This document shows positions 30,042 through 41,855 of a stretch of DNA of 64,000 nt, one piece after another. Below the pieces are notes generated by a model. The model did no database searches. It was not told the DNA's origin and saw nothing but the letters and a program-made list of their open reading frames with translations. Origin of the DNA: Hypomesus transpacificus (taxonomy: Eukaryota > Chordata > Actinopteri > Osmeriformes > Osmeridae); contig NC_061065.1 in assembly GCF_021917145.1 (NCBI RefSeq), positions 13,236,394 to 13,300,393 on the forward strand, in the 5' to 3' direction. A program made the position numbers and the translations under genes. Within the stretch, counting starts at the first letter, position 1; each line of letters starts with the position of its first letter.

Positions 30042-30184
30042 CTTGACGAATGGTGGACATCTTCGGGTTGTTCAATTCCCTTCTCGGCTGACTCGACATC
30101 CAGTCTGCACATCGGGGCAGTTTGAATTCCGTTTCTCCTTCTCACCAGCGTGGTCTTGTATGGCATGATTTCCCTTTGACCCAT
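30042..30184 (-). CDS. candidate coding first exon of the SERTAD2-like gene
   Basis: On the minus strand an ATG at 30182-30184 opens 47 codons (start MGQREIMPYKTTLVRRR, later CRLDVESAEKGIEQP) and runs into AAG/GTAAAAAC at 30042. The exon ends with two bases AG; joined to the acceptor at 25897 (G TAC ATG) it stays in frame with the SERTA protein, adding 49 residues. An ETS-type site ACCGGAAGT lies 0.4 kb upstream (30597-30605, minus). Equally possible: this is a 5' UTR exon that happens to be open, with translation starting at the inner ATG. The peptide resembles nothing I recognise. Confidence 0.4.
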
Positions 30185-31770
30185 GTCATTGTTTTGGTGT
30201 ATCTACCTATCTACTTGTCTGGCTGATTGTAAAAACACGTTGAAGTATGTTCGTACTGTACCAGTTGAGCAGATACAAGTACAGCTAGATAGCCGAGCTA
30301 ACACTGGCTAGCTAGCTAACTTAGAAAAGAAAAAACAGTTTGAAACCAGCTACTTTAATCCCGAAAACTACATTATGGTAAAGCATGCTAAATTATAACT
30401 GAATCCCCTACACCTTAGTTTATCACGTCCAAAGTAAAAACACCCCTTTCCAAAACTCCTCCGAGGTTGTATGACAAGTCTTCATTACGGTTGACTGTCT
30501 GTATCTAGCTACAGTTTCAACTGTGAAGCGAAGACTGAAAGTCAGTCCACATGTATCAAGCCAAGCAGCGTAAAGACAGCAGCAATAAACAATGCAACTT
30601 CCGGTTATTTTTATTAAACATAATTCAGAATAAAGGCTAGGAAACTAAAGTCAACTTTCTTTCCCAAACGTTTTGGTGAAATACACAGGATGGTTAGAGT
30701 AATATTAACAAAAGGATAATATTGTATTCATCCTAATAGTCATTCATAATCAATTAACTAGATCTTGTGCCCCCTCAACATGGCAACTACTACATGAACT
30801 ATTTAGTTACATCATTTATATTGGTGCAATGATGAATAGGCACTTGTACAAACCATGGCAACACCCTTAAATTGATTTGGCTGTTTCATGAAACAATTCA
30901 AAGTGCAACGATTTTAACTGATTAAAATCCCTGACTTTTTACATCCCAGTGTGAAAAAGAATGTCACATTAACATACGCTAATACAAGAAATATCAAGTG
31001 TGATAGCTAAATCCGAATTTGTATGAGAACAGCACAGGTCATGCTCTTAATCTGAAGGTGCATTTGCAAAACCGGAAAAGCTATTGAGGACTATTGAGTC
31101 GGTTTCACAGTACAATCCATCCAGAACCTACGTGAAGGCAGTCCGGCCTATGAGTCTGGCTGATTGATGTTCGTCAGGTGGGATAACCTCCATTAGACCA
31201 ATGAAATCTCAGGCCCGCCTAGTAACTACGTCTGATTGGCAGAGTACAAAACCCCCACCTCCCCTACCTTAGTCGTGTTGCACTCACTGAAACGTGACTA
31301 CCAACAAGAGAGCAGACGGCACTGCGTTTGGAAATACATTTATATAAAACCTCTAGTTTGGACAACATTGGATAAACAAATAATGACTTCCAACCGTGTT
31401 ATAATCCGCTTCATAGCAGATTATTCCCCATCTGGAAAGTATTGATACTTGATATAGGCCTATTGTAAAAAAAAGTTCACCTTATATCACCTTTTATTTA
31501 TAGATATGTTCTTTTGATCATGAATACACGGTAACACCACTAGGGGTTTATCATAGCCTACCATTGTATTTTGTTCAGGCAGAGCAGGACTTAAGTGTTC
31601 CTCTTAAGTGGTGCAGTAAACCTACACCAAGGTAGAAGGGCCTATTTTTCTTTCATGTTGTTGATGCAGTCAGATGGGAGTTGAATTGTGTCTAAATCAA
31701 GATTCAAAATATAGCAATGAACACACCTTATTCTCACAGTACACTGATGCCACACACAAAAACACACCAT
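30185..31770. other. upstream region between the two SERTA genes
   Basis: No gene seen. Possible promoter elements for the minus-strand SERTAD2-like gene: ACCGGAAGT at 30597-30605 and CCAAT/ATTGG words near 31198 and 31234. Confidence 0.4.
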
Positions 31771-33177
31771 ATTAATATACTGTATCCTTTATTTTTTGAA
31801 ACGTATAAACTGCTACAGTTTGTATGTATAAAAATGCATCATCTATACTAGATCATGGTCAGAAACTGCATAAGTCATCTTTAATGATAAAATAAGTAAT
31901 ATATCTCACTCCTAGTTGTTCCCGCACGGTCAATAGAAATTATTCTCCCAATGTCATCATGTGCCTGAGCAAAGACCTTTGAACGTAAAAAGTGTGCGGA
32001 ATAACAATTTCTTTCGATCCTGATTCCAACATGCAGGTGTCTTAAAAACGACTGCACTGAGTGACAAATGTAGAAACTAAACAAACTATTTAGTAAGACA
32101 GGTTATTCGTATACCACTTTAGGGGTCTCAAGACACCTGCATGTTTTGAGTGTCGCAAACACAGCCAATATATAATTTTGCCATAGTTTGCTTAGTCTAA
32201 CAAAGTTTAAATACTTTCATTGTAAGAGCACTAAATTCATACAATTACATTTGTAACCCAATACCATGTTTCACAACTGAAAACTCTGAAGTATGACCAA
32301 GGTAAAGCATGTATGTTTGCAGTTAATAAATATAATAAGTTAAAAGTCATGATAAATGGGAAATACCCATAAATATTCTTCAATTGAAAAAGAAACAATT
32401 CAGAATATGTGACTTCTAATGGCAAACAAATGACAGCGCACAGGCTAGGTGCAACTAACCCTGGTGCATAAGTTGTATGGCTGAAGGTGTTGAGGTTGTA
32501 GGAGTCAGAACAATGCTACACTGCACACATAGCACCAAACCAAAGACAAAGGCAGAGGGTGCAATACGCTATGAGCATATTGTTTTCTTGAACATGTTTT
32601 CTACCTCCTAGCTGCTATAGTTCACAAACATACCCAAAGGTAGGAAGACGAATGCTAAATGACTCCCAATCACATAAGAGATTTTGTGCAGATCCTCTGG
32701 ATAAAGGCATATAGAAAATAAAACAATAGTGAAAATTATCAAAAATGTATAACCTTTAAAAAATATATAGTAGAATACTTTTATATAAACTTTTTATCAA
32801 TCTTTCATCATTTTGTAAGAATATTTGTACATGTAAATATCTTGTTCGGCGCTCAGTTCATGTAGTGATATTCTGCAAGTACAATAAATTAAATGGAAAA
32901 CCAACAATAGGTACAAACAAAACGTAAAAAATACACATACAAAAACATGCAAAAGAAATAAGAATGATGAAGTTTGAAAAACAATTCAAATACTCCTTAC
33001 TTGCTTTGAAATATAATTTACCTATGTGTCATTGTTGGCCTTGTCCACACGTACAGGACAAAGCGATGGCACACACAAAAATGGGAGCAGTATCCGAGCC
33101 TTAACCTGGATTAAAACAAAATGTAAATGAAAGATACCAGTTTTACATGATAACTGTGTCTGTGATCGGAAGCAAGT
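31771..33177 (-). other. cdca4: cdca4 3' UTR with poly(A) signal
   Basis: AT-rich region after the cdca4 stop. A minus-strand AATAAA at 31788-31793 is followed by GTGTGTTTTTGTGTGTGG, a strong GU-rich downstream element, which places the 3' end near 31770. No open frame of note. Confidence 0.6.
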
Positions 33178-34026
33178 CTATGAACCCACAATGATCTCCA
33201 TGATGTGGTCGAGTTCATTGAGATCGGCCCTACAGCTCGAGTTGGAGGCAGGGCCATGGGAGGAAGCCAGGCTGTCCAAGAGGTCATAAGGACCCATTTT
33301 AGGGGCGCTCTGCATGCCTGTGAGCATGGTGTCCAAGTCATAGTAAGAGGCGTCAACATCTGAGAACAGCTCCTCGAGGGCCGCGTCTGACCCGGGGTTA
33401 TTGTTTTTGATCTCAAACTTTCCAAAAACCTTTCCCGTTGACATTTTGGACTCTTGACCTGACAGTTCCTCCTCATCATCATCATCTCCAAAACCCGAGT
33501 CTTCAGTCGCTCCATTCTCTAACTCGGCCTCTGCCCTCAGCTCGGCCCTCTCCCAGCAGTGGCCAATGGTCCCCAAGAGACAGGTAGTGGCTCCGTCGCT
33601 TATAGCGACAGAACACAAGGCCTCGTCGGTCACCACCTCCTCTTCGTGGCATCCATCGTAGCCCATCACAGAGAAGAGCTTGGGCCCCGCATCCTGCTCC
33701 AGTCCCGAGGACCGGCACAGAACCTCCGTGGCAACCAGGCGTTCAGACGAGCTCTGACCGGAGCTGGCGAAGGCGTCGGTGACCACCTGCCAGCTGCCGT
33801 CGTGGGTCATCTCCTCCTGGATCTGCCGCACGGTGTTGGCGATGAGCACCGAGCGGCACAGGTTGGGCTCCACCAGCATGTGGCACAGCTGCAGCTTGAT
33901 CAGAGACATGTCCAGGAGGGACTGACGCTGCAGGCTGTATGGCGCCATCTTGGGACCCTCGGGGTTGCCGCCGGCCACCGCGTCTGCTCCGTCAGCGAAC
34001 TTACGTTTGGTGCCTTTAGAGTACAT
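33178..34026 (-). CDS. cdca4: cdca4, cell division cycle-associated protein 4
   Basis: A 282-residue nuclear SERTA protein, one main coding exon starting MYSKGTKRKFADG. The SERTA domain (about 31-75) reads SLQRQSLLDMSLIKLQLCHM and LVEPNLCRSVLIANTVRQIQ, essentially identical to mammalian CDCA4. The centre is acidic (EDSGFGDDDDEEEL). Near the C-terminus come LEELFSDVDASYYDLDTML and DLNELDHIMEIIVGS, the conserved transactivation motif. CDCA4 is an E2F-responsive regulator of cell-cycle genes. The ATG at 34024-34026 follows an acceptor by 7 bases (CCTCAG/GACCACT), so codons upstream of it are intron. Longer than the human protein as I recall it, mainly in the acidic middle. Confidence 0.94.
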   Translation of the reverse strand: MYSKGTKRKFADGADAVAGGNPEGPKMAPYSLQRQSLLDMSLIKLQLCHMLVEPNLCRSVLIANTVRQIQEEMTHDGSWQVVTDAFASSGQSSSERLVATEVLCRSSGLEQDAGPKLFSVMGYDGCHEEEVVTDEALCSVAISDGATTCLLGTIGHCWERAELRAEAELENGATEDSGFGDDDDEEELSGQESKMSTGKVFGKFEIKNNNPGSDAALEELFSDVDASYYDLDTMLTGMQSAPKMGPYDLLDSLASSHGPASNSSCRADLNELDHIMEIIVGS

Positions 34027-34033
34027 AGTGGTC

Positions 34034-36761
34034 CTGAGGAAGGAGGTGAGCCAAAGACCTGGGTTAGAAGATACCGTGACAGATTTACAGACCTTTTTTA
34101 AAATGTCAGTTCTGTATTGCTGATTACTTGCACATTTCTGTGTAAAAGATGCAACACATTTCTTCATAGGTAGCTAAGTCAAAATATAACTACGATAGAA
34201 CTAAGGGGTTTCTAAACAAACTCTAACATGAATAATGCTAATCCATTCACTTTCCAACCTGAAGCAACTGCATCTGAACACCACCACAAAAGACTATTCA
34301 GAAAAAGATACTTGAAAGGGTTTGTTCATTTACTTTTCTCTACGTTTCCTACGGCGGCGCACTGGCATATACACGAGACGACTTCCTCTTTTGCTCATCA
34401 CTTCAGCGTGTTACTGACAAACTGCTTCTGTTCTCAACTCTTTCAGATCTTGTCAAGCAGACCACCAAGATACCTGCTGAGTGAAACACCCAACTTTGTA
34501 GATCACTGGACTTAACAAAACAACAACAAAAAACATTTTGCTACCAGATTTCGTTTGCTTCCTGCCTTAGATGAGCCACCAGTTTCTTGTCTAGAAACAG
34601 GTGACACTGACAACGTTTGATGAAGTGGAAGTAGTAGTAAGATCAATGGCAATCTTGCATTCATCTGAATTCTTAGCACAGAGTGTTGTTGCTTGTCAGG
34701 GTCAACATCCACTGAACATCTTCTGTTACAAACCTAAAATGAATGCCTGTCAAAACAAAGGGGTTCAAAAGCACATTTTACACAGATTTTAGAAACGATT
34801 TTGCCTAACATAGTACTTCGAATACTGTTCCTAACTACGATGAACTGCAACCCTAGAAAACATCAGAACAATACTTGTGCCATGTGATGCCATCCACAAA
34901 GATGTGCAATAGTGCCTTTCGTCTAAAAGATCCCAAGGCAAGTATCTGCCAAAGCAAAAGAATTGTGCTATGTAGAAATGAAGACACAAAACTGAAAAGG
35001 GCTAATGAGTAACAGTACTTGTAAGTACAGTACATCTTTATTGTGCTGTATAGAAATCAAGATGGTAGACACACAGAAATGGAAAATGTCTCATGGCTGA
35101 ACAGCACTTGCACTGTACATATATCCAGTACCAAGACAAGTGCTGGGACACTGCAGTCACGACGACCAGCCACCCACAGGGTAACAGGAGCCTAAAAGTG
35201 ACCAAAATACTACTAAAGCAGGAAGAACACATGACAGTGACCACTACATGTCAATGTACATTACATCCAACGCCACATGGTTGACTGCTTGTGTGCCACG
35301 GGGGGAGGGGAGATACACTGGCCCATACTACTGAATCTGAGGTCAGCTGAGGACATCTTCAATGCAATTGTTGATGTTGCATTGCATTGGATGAAAACCA
35401 AGATGTCCTTATTTGTTAAGCAAGGTGGATACTTTGCACCAAACCATTCTACTGTTAGTTGCAGGCAAAACAAATTAACAAATCATTTTTGATAGTGAGG
35501 GGGCAGCGTTTCTGTGCAATGGAGATGATTTGTTAAATATAAATCACACAACATCACATTGACGTCTCAATAGACACCCCTTGTACAGTAACAGACAACA
35601 TTGAAGGGGGGTTTAGTGGAAGTTTAGATAAAGGCATGAGGGTTCAGCCTACCTGACACAAGAGTGATATCCCAGCACTGTAGGGACAGACACCAGAATG
35701 CCATCTGACACCAGAATGTCATCCTCTGCAACTAAAACTACATCACAGGGGAGGTGTCACGTAATATATAAACACCTTTCAAGTTTGCACTCATTTTACA
35801 AAAAAATTGTAATATTATGAACGGAACAGGGCAAATGTAGGTAAAAGTGAAAGGTCAGTGCCCTACCGAGTATTTCCTTTCAGTACAATTAATGCTCCAG
35901 AAGTGCAGCTGAGATGGTTGATACGCCTTTGCATTATAATGTAACTTTTTTTAACCTCTTCAATACTGTCTTATGTAAATTGTGCATAGTGCCTCTTGAC
36001 TATATGTTACTACGTCATATATTTTAATTAGTAAAAATACACATTCTCTAAATTCAACATTTCCGTAATTTTCAAATTATCCACTAATGTGATTTATCAC
36101 AGACACAACAGCGTATGCCAAACCGCTTGTTCCACAACCAGTATGAGGGGGGTTGAGTACTTTCTGCCCGTATGCCTGTGCTGTGTTCAAGCTCCACCCA
36201 AGACACACTCCCCTCCCCCACCGCATTGACGTGGTATTAGAACGTTGCCATCACCGCCGGATGAGTCCACTTCAGCCGTAATACAGTGGAAAAAGAGGTA
36301 TGAGTAACTATTGGGGCCCGGTGGATGTTCTAGGACATTTCTATAAAATAACTGTCGCAACCATTTTATATACCGTAAGTGTAGTAAAGACTTAGAAGCC
36401 TCCAAATGTATGCACAAACCCCAACCTGGAGAGGACACAAGAGGCCATCTTGAATCCATTCTACAAAACTTGAGTTACAACATAAGTTACAATGTGTTCG
36501 GATACATTCACACAACGTGTAAATAAATATTAAAACCGAATTAATATCGTTACATAAAATGCTACCGAGTAACACTTAGCCTACATATAAGGTTGATGAG
36601 GAATTCAACTCGTGAACTTCCGCATTGAGCACTTGCGTTCGAAATCGACCGCGCATTTACTATATTTGGGGGACTTTTATTTTTAAAGAGCAGACGGACA
36701 ATTTAACTCATTACAATCGAAACATAATTACATAATGCAGCGTCAATTTTTACCCACTTAC
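34034..36761 (-). other. cdca4 first intron
   Basis: 2.7 kb between the coding exon and the proposed 5' exon. No coding potential was seen; mostly AT-rich single-copy-looking sequence. Confidence 0.5.
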
Positions 36762-36970
36762 CTTTAAATAATACGTTTTACTTTCCGAGTGTTCATGTGC
36801 TCTACGTGGGTAATGAAATAACAAGCGCAGTCCTCTCCGCTTTTCTCAGACAGACTGAATTCGAAGCCAGATCGACTGCTTGGCGGCCAGCTGCGGCAGA
36901 GGGAAGGGTAAAGTGGGCGGACACATGCAGCTTGATCGACAGGCCATCGCATGAACCAGGAAAACATGAA
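36762..36970 (-). promoter_or_regulatory. cdca4: candidate cdca4 5' UTR exon and promoter
   Basis: A minus-strand donor TTTAAAG/GTAAGTGGG at 36762 is a near-perfect splice site, and the sequence above it is the only moderately GC-rich patch for several kb (CTGCCGCAGCTGGCCGCC, minus strand). A 5' UTR exon spliced to 34033 is the simplest reading. The transcription start is not determined. Confidence 0.45.
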
Positions 36971-39441
36971 CAAAAGCCTCAGTGAAGAAACAGATTCCAC
37001 CACGGGTCTAGCCGGCAGACAGGACACAATAAGGCCTCTGTTTGGGAAACATTTTTAGACTAATGTTCCATCTGAGATGTACTAAATCAAAAATTAAGTA
37101 CCTTGACTTGAGGTGAACCTTTAACATTTAGTTGAGCACAAATACACACAAATGTTCCAACCTTAAATTTAAGAGATTGAAATAATGTATCACCATTGTA
37201 TTGCAAATTTTTTTTTTGTATGCATTATAAATTAGAGTCTTAAATTTACTTTGAAAATATCATTGTGAACTTCCATGTAAGGCAATGTTGAAATAATTTG
37301 TGTAATCAAAGGTTTAATTGGACCAATAGGTCTGCATCCCAATAGAGTGTCTACCCTACATACAAACAACACCACCAAAATGTTGGTTATGCATCTGGTA
37401 TTGCCCAAAGCTTTTATTTGTGAGACTCATCTTTGCCTGAAAGTGGAGAGTGCAGATTCTCATTGTGTTCCGATGACAACCTTAACCCCCTCCCAACATA
37501 TGTCCCATCGTTGGCCATCATTCCACACAATAGGCAGAGACAGCACCGTCACGGGCCAGGCTGAGGTGCAGGAACAAAGGCGACAGCAGAGAAACAGGGC
37601 ACAGCTTGCGGAGGATGCTCCCAGTAACACACTTTTAACACGGTTGCCTTTTTAGCCTGCACATCATGAGGCCCAATGGAGGTTTGGATTATATGGTTAC
37701 ATGATATACACCAAAAAAGACTAATTTAAATGAATATATATATTTTTTTATTGCCGTTTTGTTCAAATAGGGGAAAGAGGTGAGGAGCCAATGAAAGTCA
37801 TAAATTCTTCTAGAACATGAGGTCATTACAAATGATGAAGTCACAACAAACAGGAGTCCAGGACAGGGCTTAACACCCCTCCCCAGTTCATAGCAATATT
37901 GAACCAGTAACCAATTGAACTAGATTATGTTTCAAATTGATCATGTATTTTGAGGATGTAGGTGTCTTCTGAGGGCTGCACAGTGTGCCAGGAATACCCC
38001 TACATCTTCATAGATACATAATCAATTTAAAACACAATCCAGTTCAATTAATATAATAAAATAAAGAATAGTGGACACTGTCTGTTTACCAAGCCCCACT
38101 CTTCCCCATGTCGTCCCTTATCAACGTATCACAGTGTAAGATGACCGGAAATCTTTGGTTATCGCAAAGTCAGCCACTGTGGCCTATATCTCTCATTTTG
38201 AATTATAATTATTATATTACACTTCATCCCAACAGGCAACAGGTATGAGTGATGTAATGGTCAACTATACTACTACAACTACTTGTGAGGATAAATATCA
38301 TATTTTTGATATCGAAATGTTGCCATTCTGGAAATGTCTTAATCATGGTTTAAGACCTAAAACCACATGTCATAGTCATGAGATTGACTGATGCCAAAAG
38401 TGTGTCAAGTTCCCTGCCACCACCGCCAAATGAGTGGCAGCAATCCCATGTGCACCTGAACTTGGGCTCAACATTGTCCAGCCTACTTCTGCCTCAACAA
38501 AATATATTTGTGACGCATTGGCTGCTTGTTGGGAGCTTGCCAAACTTGTTGAGCAGGTTTGTTTTGTTGTTGCCCGGCCTGGTTACCATGCATTTTTAAA
38601 AACAAGGATTTATGCCCCGGCAGCATACGTGTGCCTGTTGGTCTGAGAGTGACTCACGAGCTAACCTGCAGACAAGAGGAAGTGAGTCAGCATGGGAGCA
38701 CATGTACTTCTCTGCCATTACAGCAGGACTCCACTGGTAGGTATGGAAGCAACTGTTATCAGTATGCTACCCGTTGTGAAAGTATGCAGTAAGATTAAGA
38801 TTTGGGGTGGAAATATGGGCAAAGAGTTGGTCAGGTAGGGCAAATTATTACATGTCTTTTTCACTGCGCGGAAGGACTAGACATATATGCTCAGTTAGTG
38901 GTGAGGGCTTTTCAGAAAGAGATTGAAAGGAAGAGAGCGGGAGATTGAGGGATAGAGTAATTACACACTCATAGATATTAGATAAGTGAGAAACATTGTC
39001 AGAGATAAGCCAAGGATCTGTCTCCATCTAGTGGTAGAAAACAGCTCTATTTATTGTTCAGAACACGGTGTGAAAATGAAAGATTTTCCATCATTTGATC
39101 AATTTATTAAATCACTATATTTTATTAGTTGTCCCACCACGACCACCCACCCATATTGGTCTACGTGACCATCCATTAATCCATACACCAATCCATTCAT
39201 CCACTCATCCCACTTTCTCAACATGACCCTAGTATCTGGGCCTCTATAACACTACAAATCGTTATGACAATCCATAACCTCATGTCAAAGACACGAGGTA
39301 TGAACTTTTCCACCAAAACGTTCTCAAAGCTCACTGATGTTGGCTAGAGGCGTATACAGCTGTTAACCCCTAGGGGGAAGCAAAGTGATTTATCAGTCTG
39401 TTTCAAGAGTGTATGGCCAGAAAATGTCGAACTCCCATTCT
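36971..39441. other. intergenic stretch upstream of cdca4
   Basis: No gene supported. It contains two AP-1-type sites at 38650-38656 and 38683-38689 and otherwise AT-rich sequence. Confidence 0.5.
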
Positions 39442-40783
39442 CGGGAAACTTCCGGGTTCTGAACTGGTTGCAGTTCCACTCTAGTTCCATATGAGGACGC
39501 TAACGGTCGAGTGCAGAATGAATGGAGGTCTATGGAGCTACACCCCTCAAAATCCACTTTTCTCAGGATATGATTTTTTGTCTGGTAATATGAATTCTGA
39601 ATTCGAAAGGGGAGGCAAAAAAATGAACACCGCTGGGTGTTAGATATTTTTAAAGTCGCCTTTCTGTTCTAAAAAGCCTTTGAAAATGTCATTCACGTCA
39701 TACACATCGTACGACCAGAGCTATTGCTTGACGGCAAGCTCTGGTTACTTCCACTTTTCTCTCGTGGCATCGACAACACAGCTGACAGGTTAGGCTCTCC
39801 CTGTCAATACACATGCTAGAAAGAGTTTTGGCTTGCTAATGTTGTTGCTAATGTTGCTAATGCTCCAACATTCTGGTTCTGCTTCGGATGCCATCAAAGC
39901 GGGATCTCTGGTCGTAGTCAGTCCTTCACTAACCAATCCTTAAACAGGCTCTGCTATGGCTGCACCCTCCCGTCTCATGCCCTCCCGTCTCATGCCCTCC
40001 CGTCTCATGCCCTCCCGTCTCATGCCCTCCCGTCTCATGCCCTCCCGTCTCATGCCCTCCCGTCTCATGCCCTCCCGTCTCATGCCCTCCCGTCTCATGC
40101 CCTCCCGTCTCATGCCTCTACTTTTCAAAATAAAAGCTAGTCTGGTCCGCTATTTCTCCTTCCTATTTTGGTGTACGTGTTTTTGTTTAGCTAGACTACA
40201 AACGGCTGCAGCCTGAGAGGCCCGGTTGAGTTTAGGCGTCACAACGATGGTTGAGGTTAGGATTAGTTTAAGGCCAGGAGTCGTAGCAGAGGTCGAGGTT
40301 AAGGTTAGGCACAACCACGACGGTTGGGGGACAATGATGGTCGGTAACAGCACACCGTGCATTTTTTGTCACCTGCGGTGTGTTCTTTTTTTTAAAGACA
40401 CTGATGTGTACCTTAAGGAAAATCACAAAAAGAAACCATTAAAGTCTGCAACCATAAATTGCTCTAGGTAACGTTAGCTAATATTCGCTAACAAATGTCA
40501 ACATAAAACGCTGATGCAGTTTTAAATGAAGGTCATCGCAGGTTTCATCAAATATACGTTAACATCAGGGACAGAACAATAACATCCAGAAATCAGCAAA
40601 TAATATATTGATTAAAAAAAATCTATTTCGAGTTTTTCAATTTGTTGCAACAAACGTGCTCACGAACTTGCCTTTAACTCCATCCGTAAAATAATTCGCG
40701 ATTTAGTATTTTTGACCCTCTGACTTTTCCGTTGGACAGCTTGGCCATGAGACGGGAGGGCATGAGACTGCAGGCTGCAGCCA
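39442..40783. mobile_element. dispersed repeat complex with terminal-like inverted repeat
   Basis: 39442-39472 (31 bases) recurs exactly in inverted orientation at 56582-56612, and 39935-39953 recurs directly at 56562-56580, so this is a fragment of a dispersed element. From 39956 (ATGGCTGCACCCTCCCGTC) to 40783 the ends are imperfect inverted copies of one another: the right end reads CATGAGACGGGAGG, then GGCTGCAGCCAT. No transposase frame is present. A non-autonomous DNA element is the likeliest class. Confidence 0.5.
39966..40115. repeat. 15-bp minisatellite, ten copies
   Basis: Ten perfect copies of CCTCCCGTCTCATGC. Because 15 is a multiple of three, one frame reads a repeated MPSRL pentapeptide, but there is no other sign of coding. 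One inverted copy lies at 40746-40760. Confidence 0.95.
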
Positions 40784-41670
40784 TACCCATCTCGTCTATT
40801 TAACCCATTTTGTTCCACTGTCATCAGTTTTTTGGTAAATACAAGATAGAAAACACATCATTTGCTCTCTTGACCACAGATAATGGATTCTAATACCTTA
40901 ATAATAGTCATGACTCCCATCCAATTGACCAAGATATTCAATTTGATTGAAATAATAGATGTATTATCAAAGCAGACAAGTCACTAAGTGAAGCTAGTGA
41001 AGCCCTTCATTCATCAAGGTGTTTGGGTAACTGGGCTATGACAACCATATCTCAATACTGTTAACTAGTTAGATGAAGTGTCAGTGAATTGGGGTCAATG
41101 AATTATGAATGCCAGAAAATCTATTGACAGGATGATTGTGTGGAAAATAGTCTACCTAGAGCATGATATTTTGCACATAGATTGTATCGAGGTACCATCT
41201 GCATTCTAATGTCGTGGTTTCTGCAGCCTGAATTCTTATGGATTGGGTAAATATCTTTTGGGAAGTGTTTATCCAAGGAATGCCAGAGGGGTTGAGGGTT
41301 TGATTGTGTTTCTGAGGCTAAAGGCAGGGGGAGCTGCTTGTGCTTGTTGTGCATGAATAATTCACGCTGCTCATGAAAAAAGTAGACAGGAAGAAATATA
41401 TGAGAGAGAAAAACAAAGCCAAAGACATAACAGCGAGTGAGAATGGGTACCATGAGAGAGAAGATAGGAAGGAAGTCAAATTTGACTGCACTGCAGCCGA
41501 TGATTGACAGAACATCATTACACAACGCCGATATGGAACTTGATGCGAAAATGTGCTTCTTCAGCATGTTTCCTCATATGTAATTCCTCATATGTAATTT
41601 TCTGCGCAAAGTGGAAAAGGTTAAGGGCGCTTAGGTTTGTGTGTGTGCTGACCACACACACAAACCATCT

Positions 41671-41855
41671 TACATTTAGTCATTTAGCAGACGCTCTTAT
41701 CCAGAGCGACTTACAGTAAATACAGGGACATTCCCCTTCCCATAGGGTGAAGTGCCTTGCCCAAGGACACAACGTCATTTTGGCACGGCGGGGAATCGAT
41801 CCGGCAACCTTCTGATTACTAGCCCGACTCCCTCACCCCTCAGCCATCTGACTCC
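41671..41855 (-). repeat. tRNA-derived SINE, family A
   Basis: Read on the minus strand it starts with a tRNA-like head: TGGCTGAGGGGTGAG (A box), CTAGTAA at the anticodon-loop position (as in Thr-AGT tRNA), and GGATCGATTCC (B box). It continues through TTGTGTCCTTGGGCAAGGC to a tail containing the complement of AGCAGACGCTCTTATCCAGA. Two further copies lie at 53694-53755 (tail only) and 60687-60880. Confidence 0.8.

Noticed and set aside
34027..34167. 47-residue upstream extension of the cdca4 open frame
   Set aside because: A splice acceptor lies 7 bases before the family start codon, so the extension is intron.
39966..40115. Possible CRISPR array
   Set aside because: Direct repeats are head to tail with no spacers, in a vertebrate genome.
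39940..40216. Open frame with ten MPSRL repeats (and the antisense repeat)
   Set aside because: A 15-base minisatellite reads open in several frames; nothing else suggests coding.
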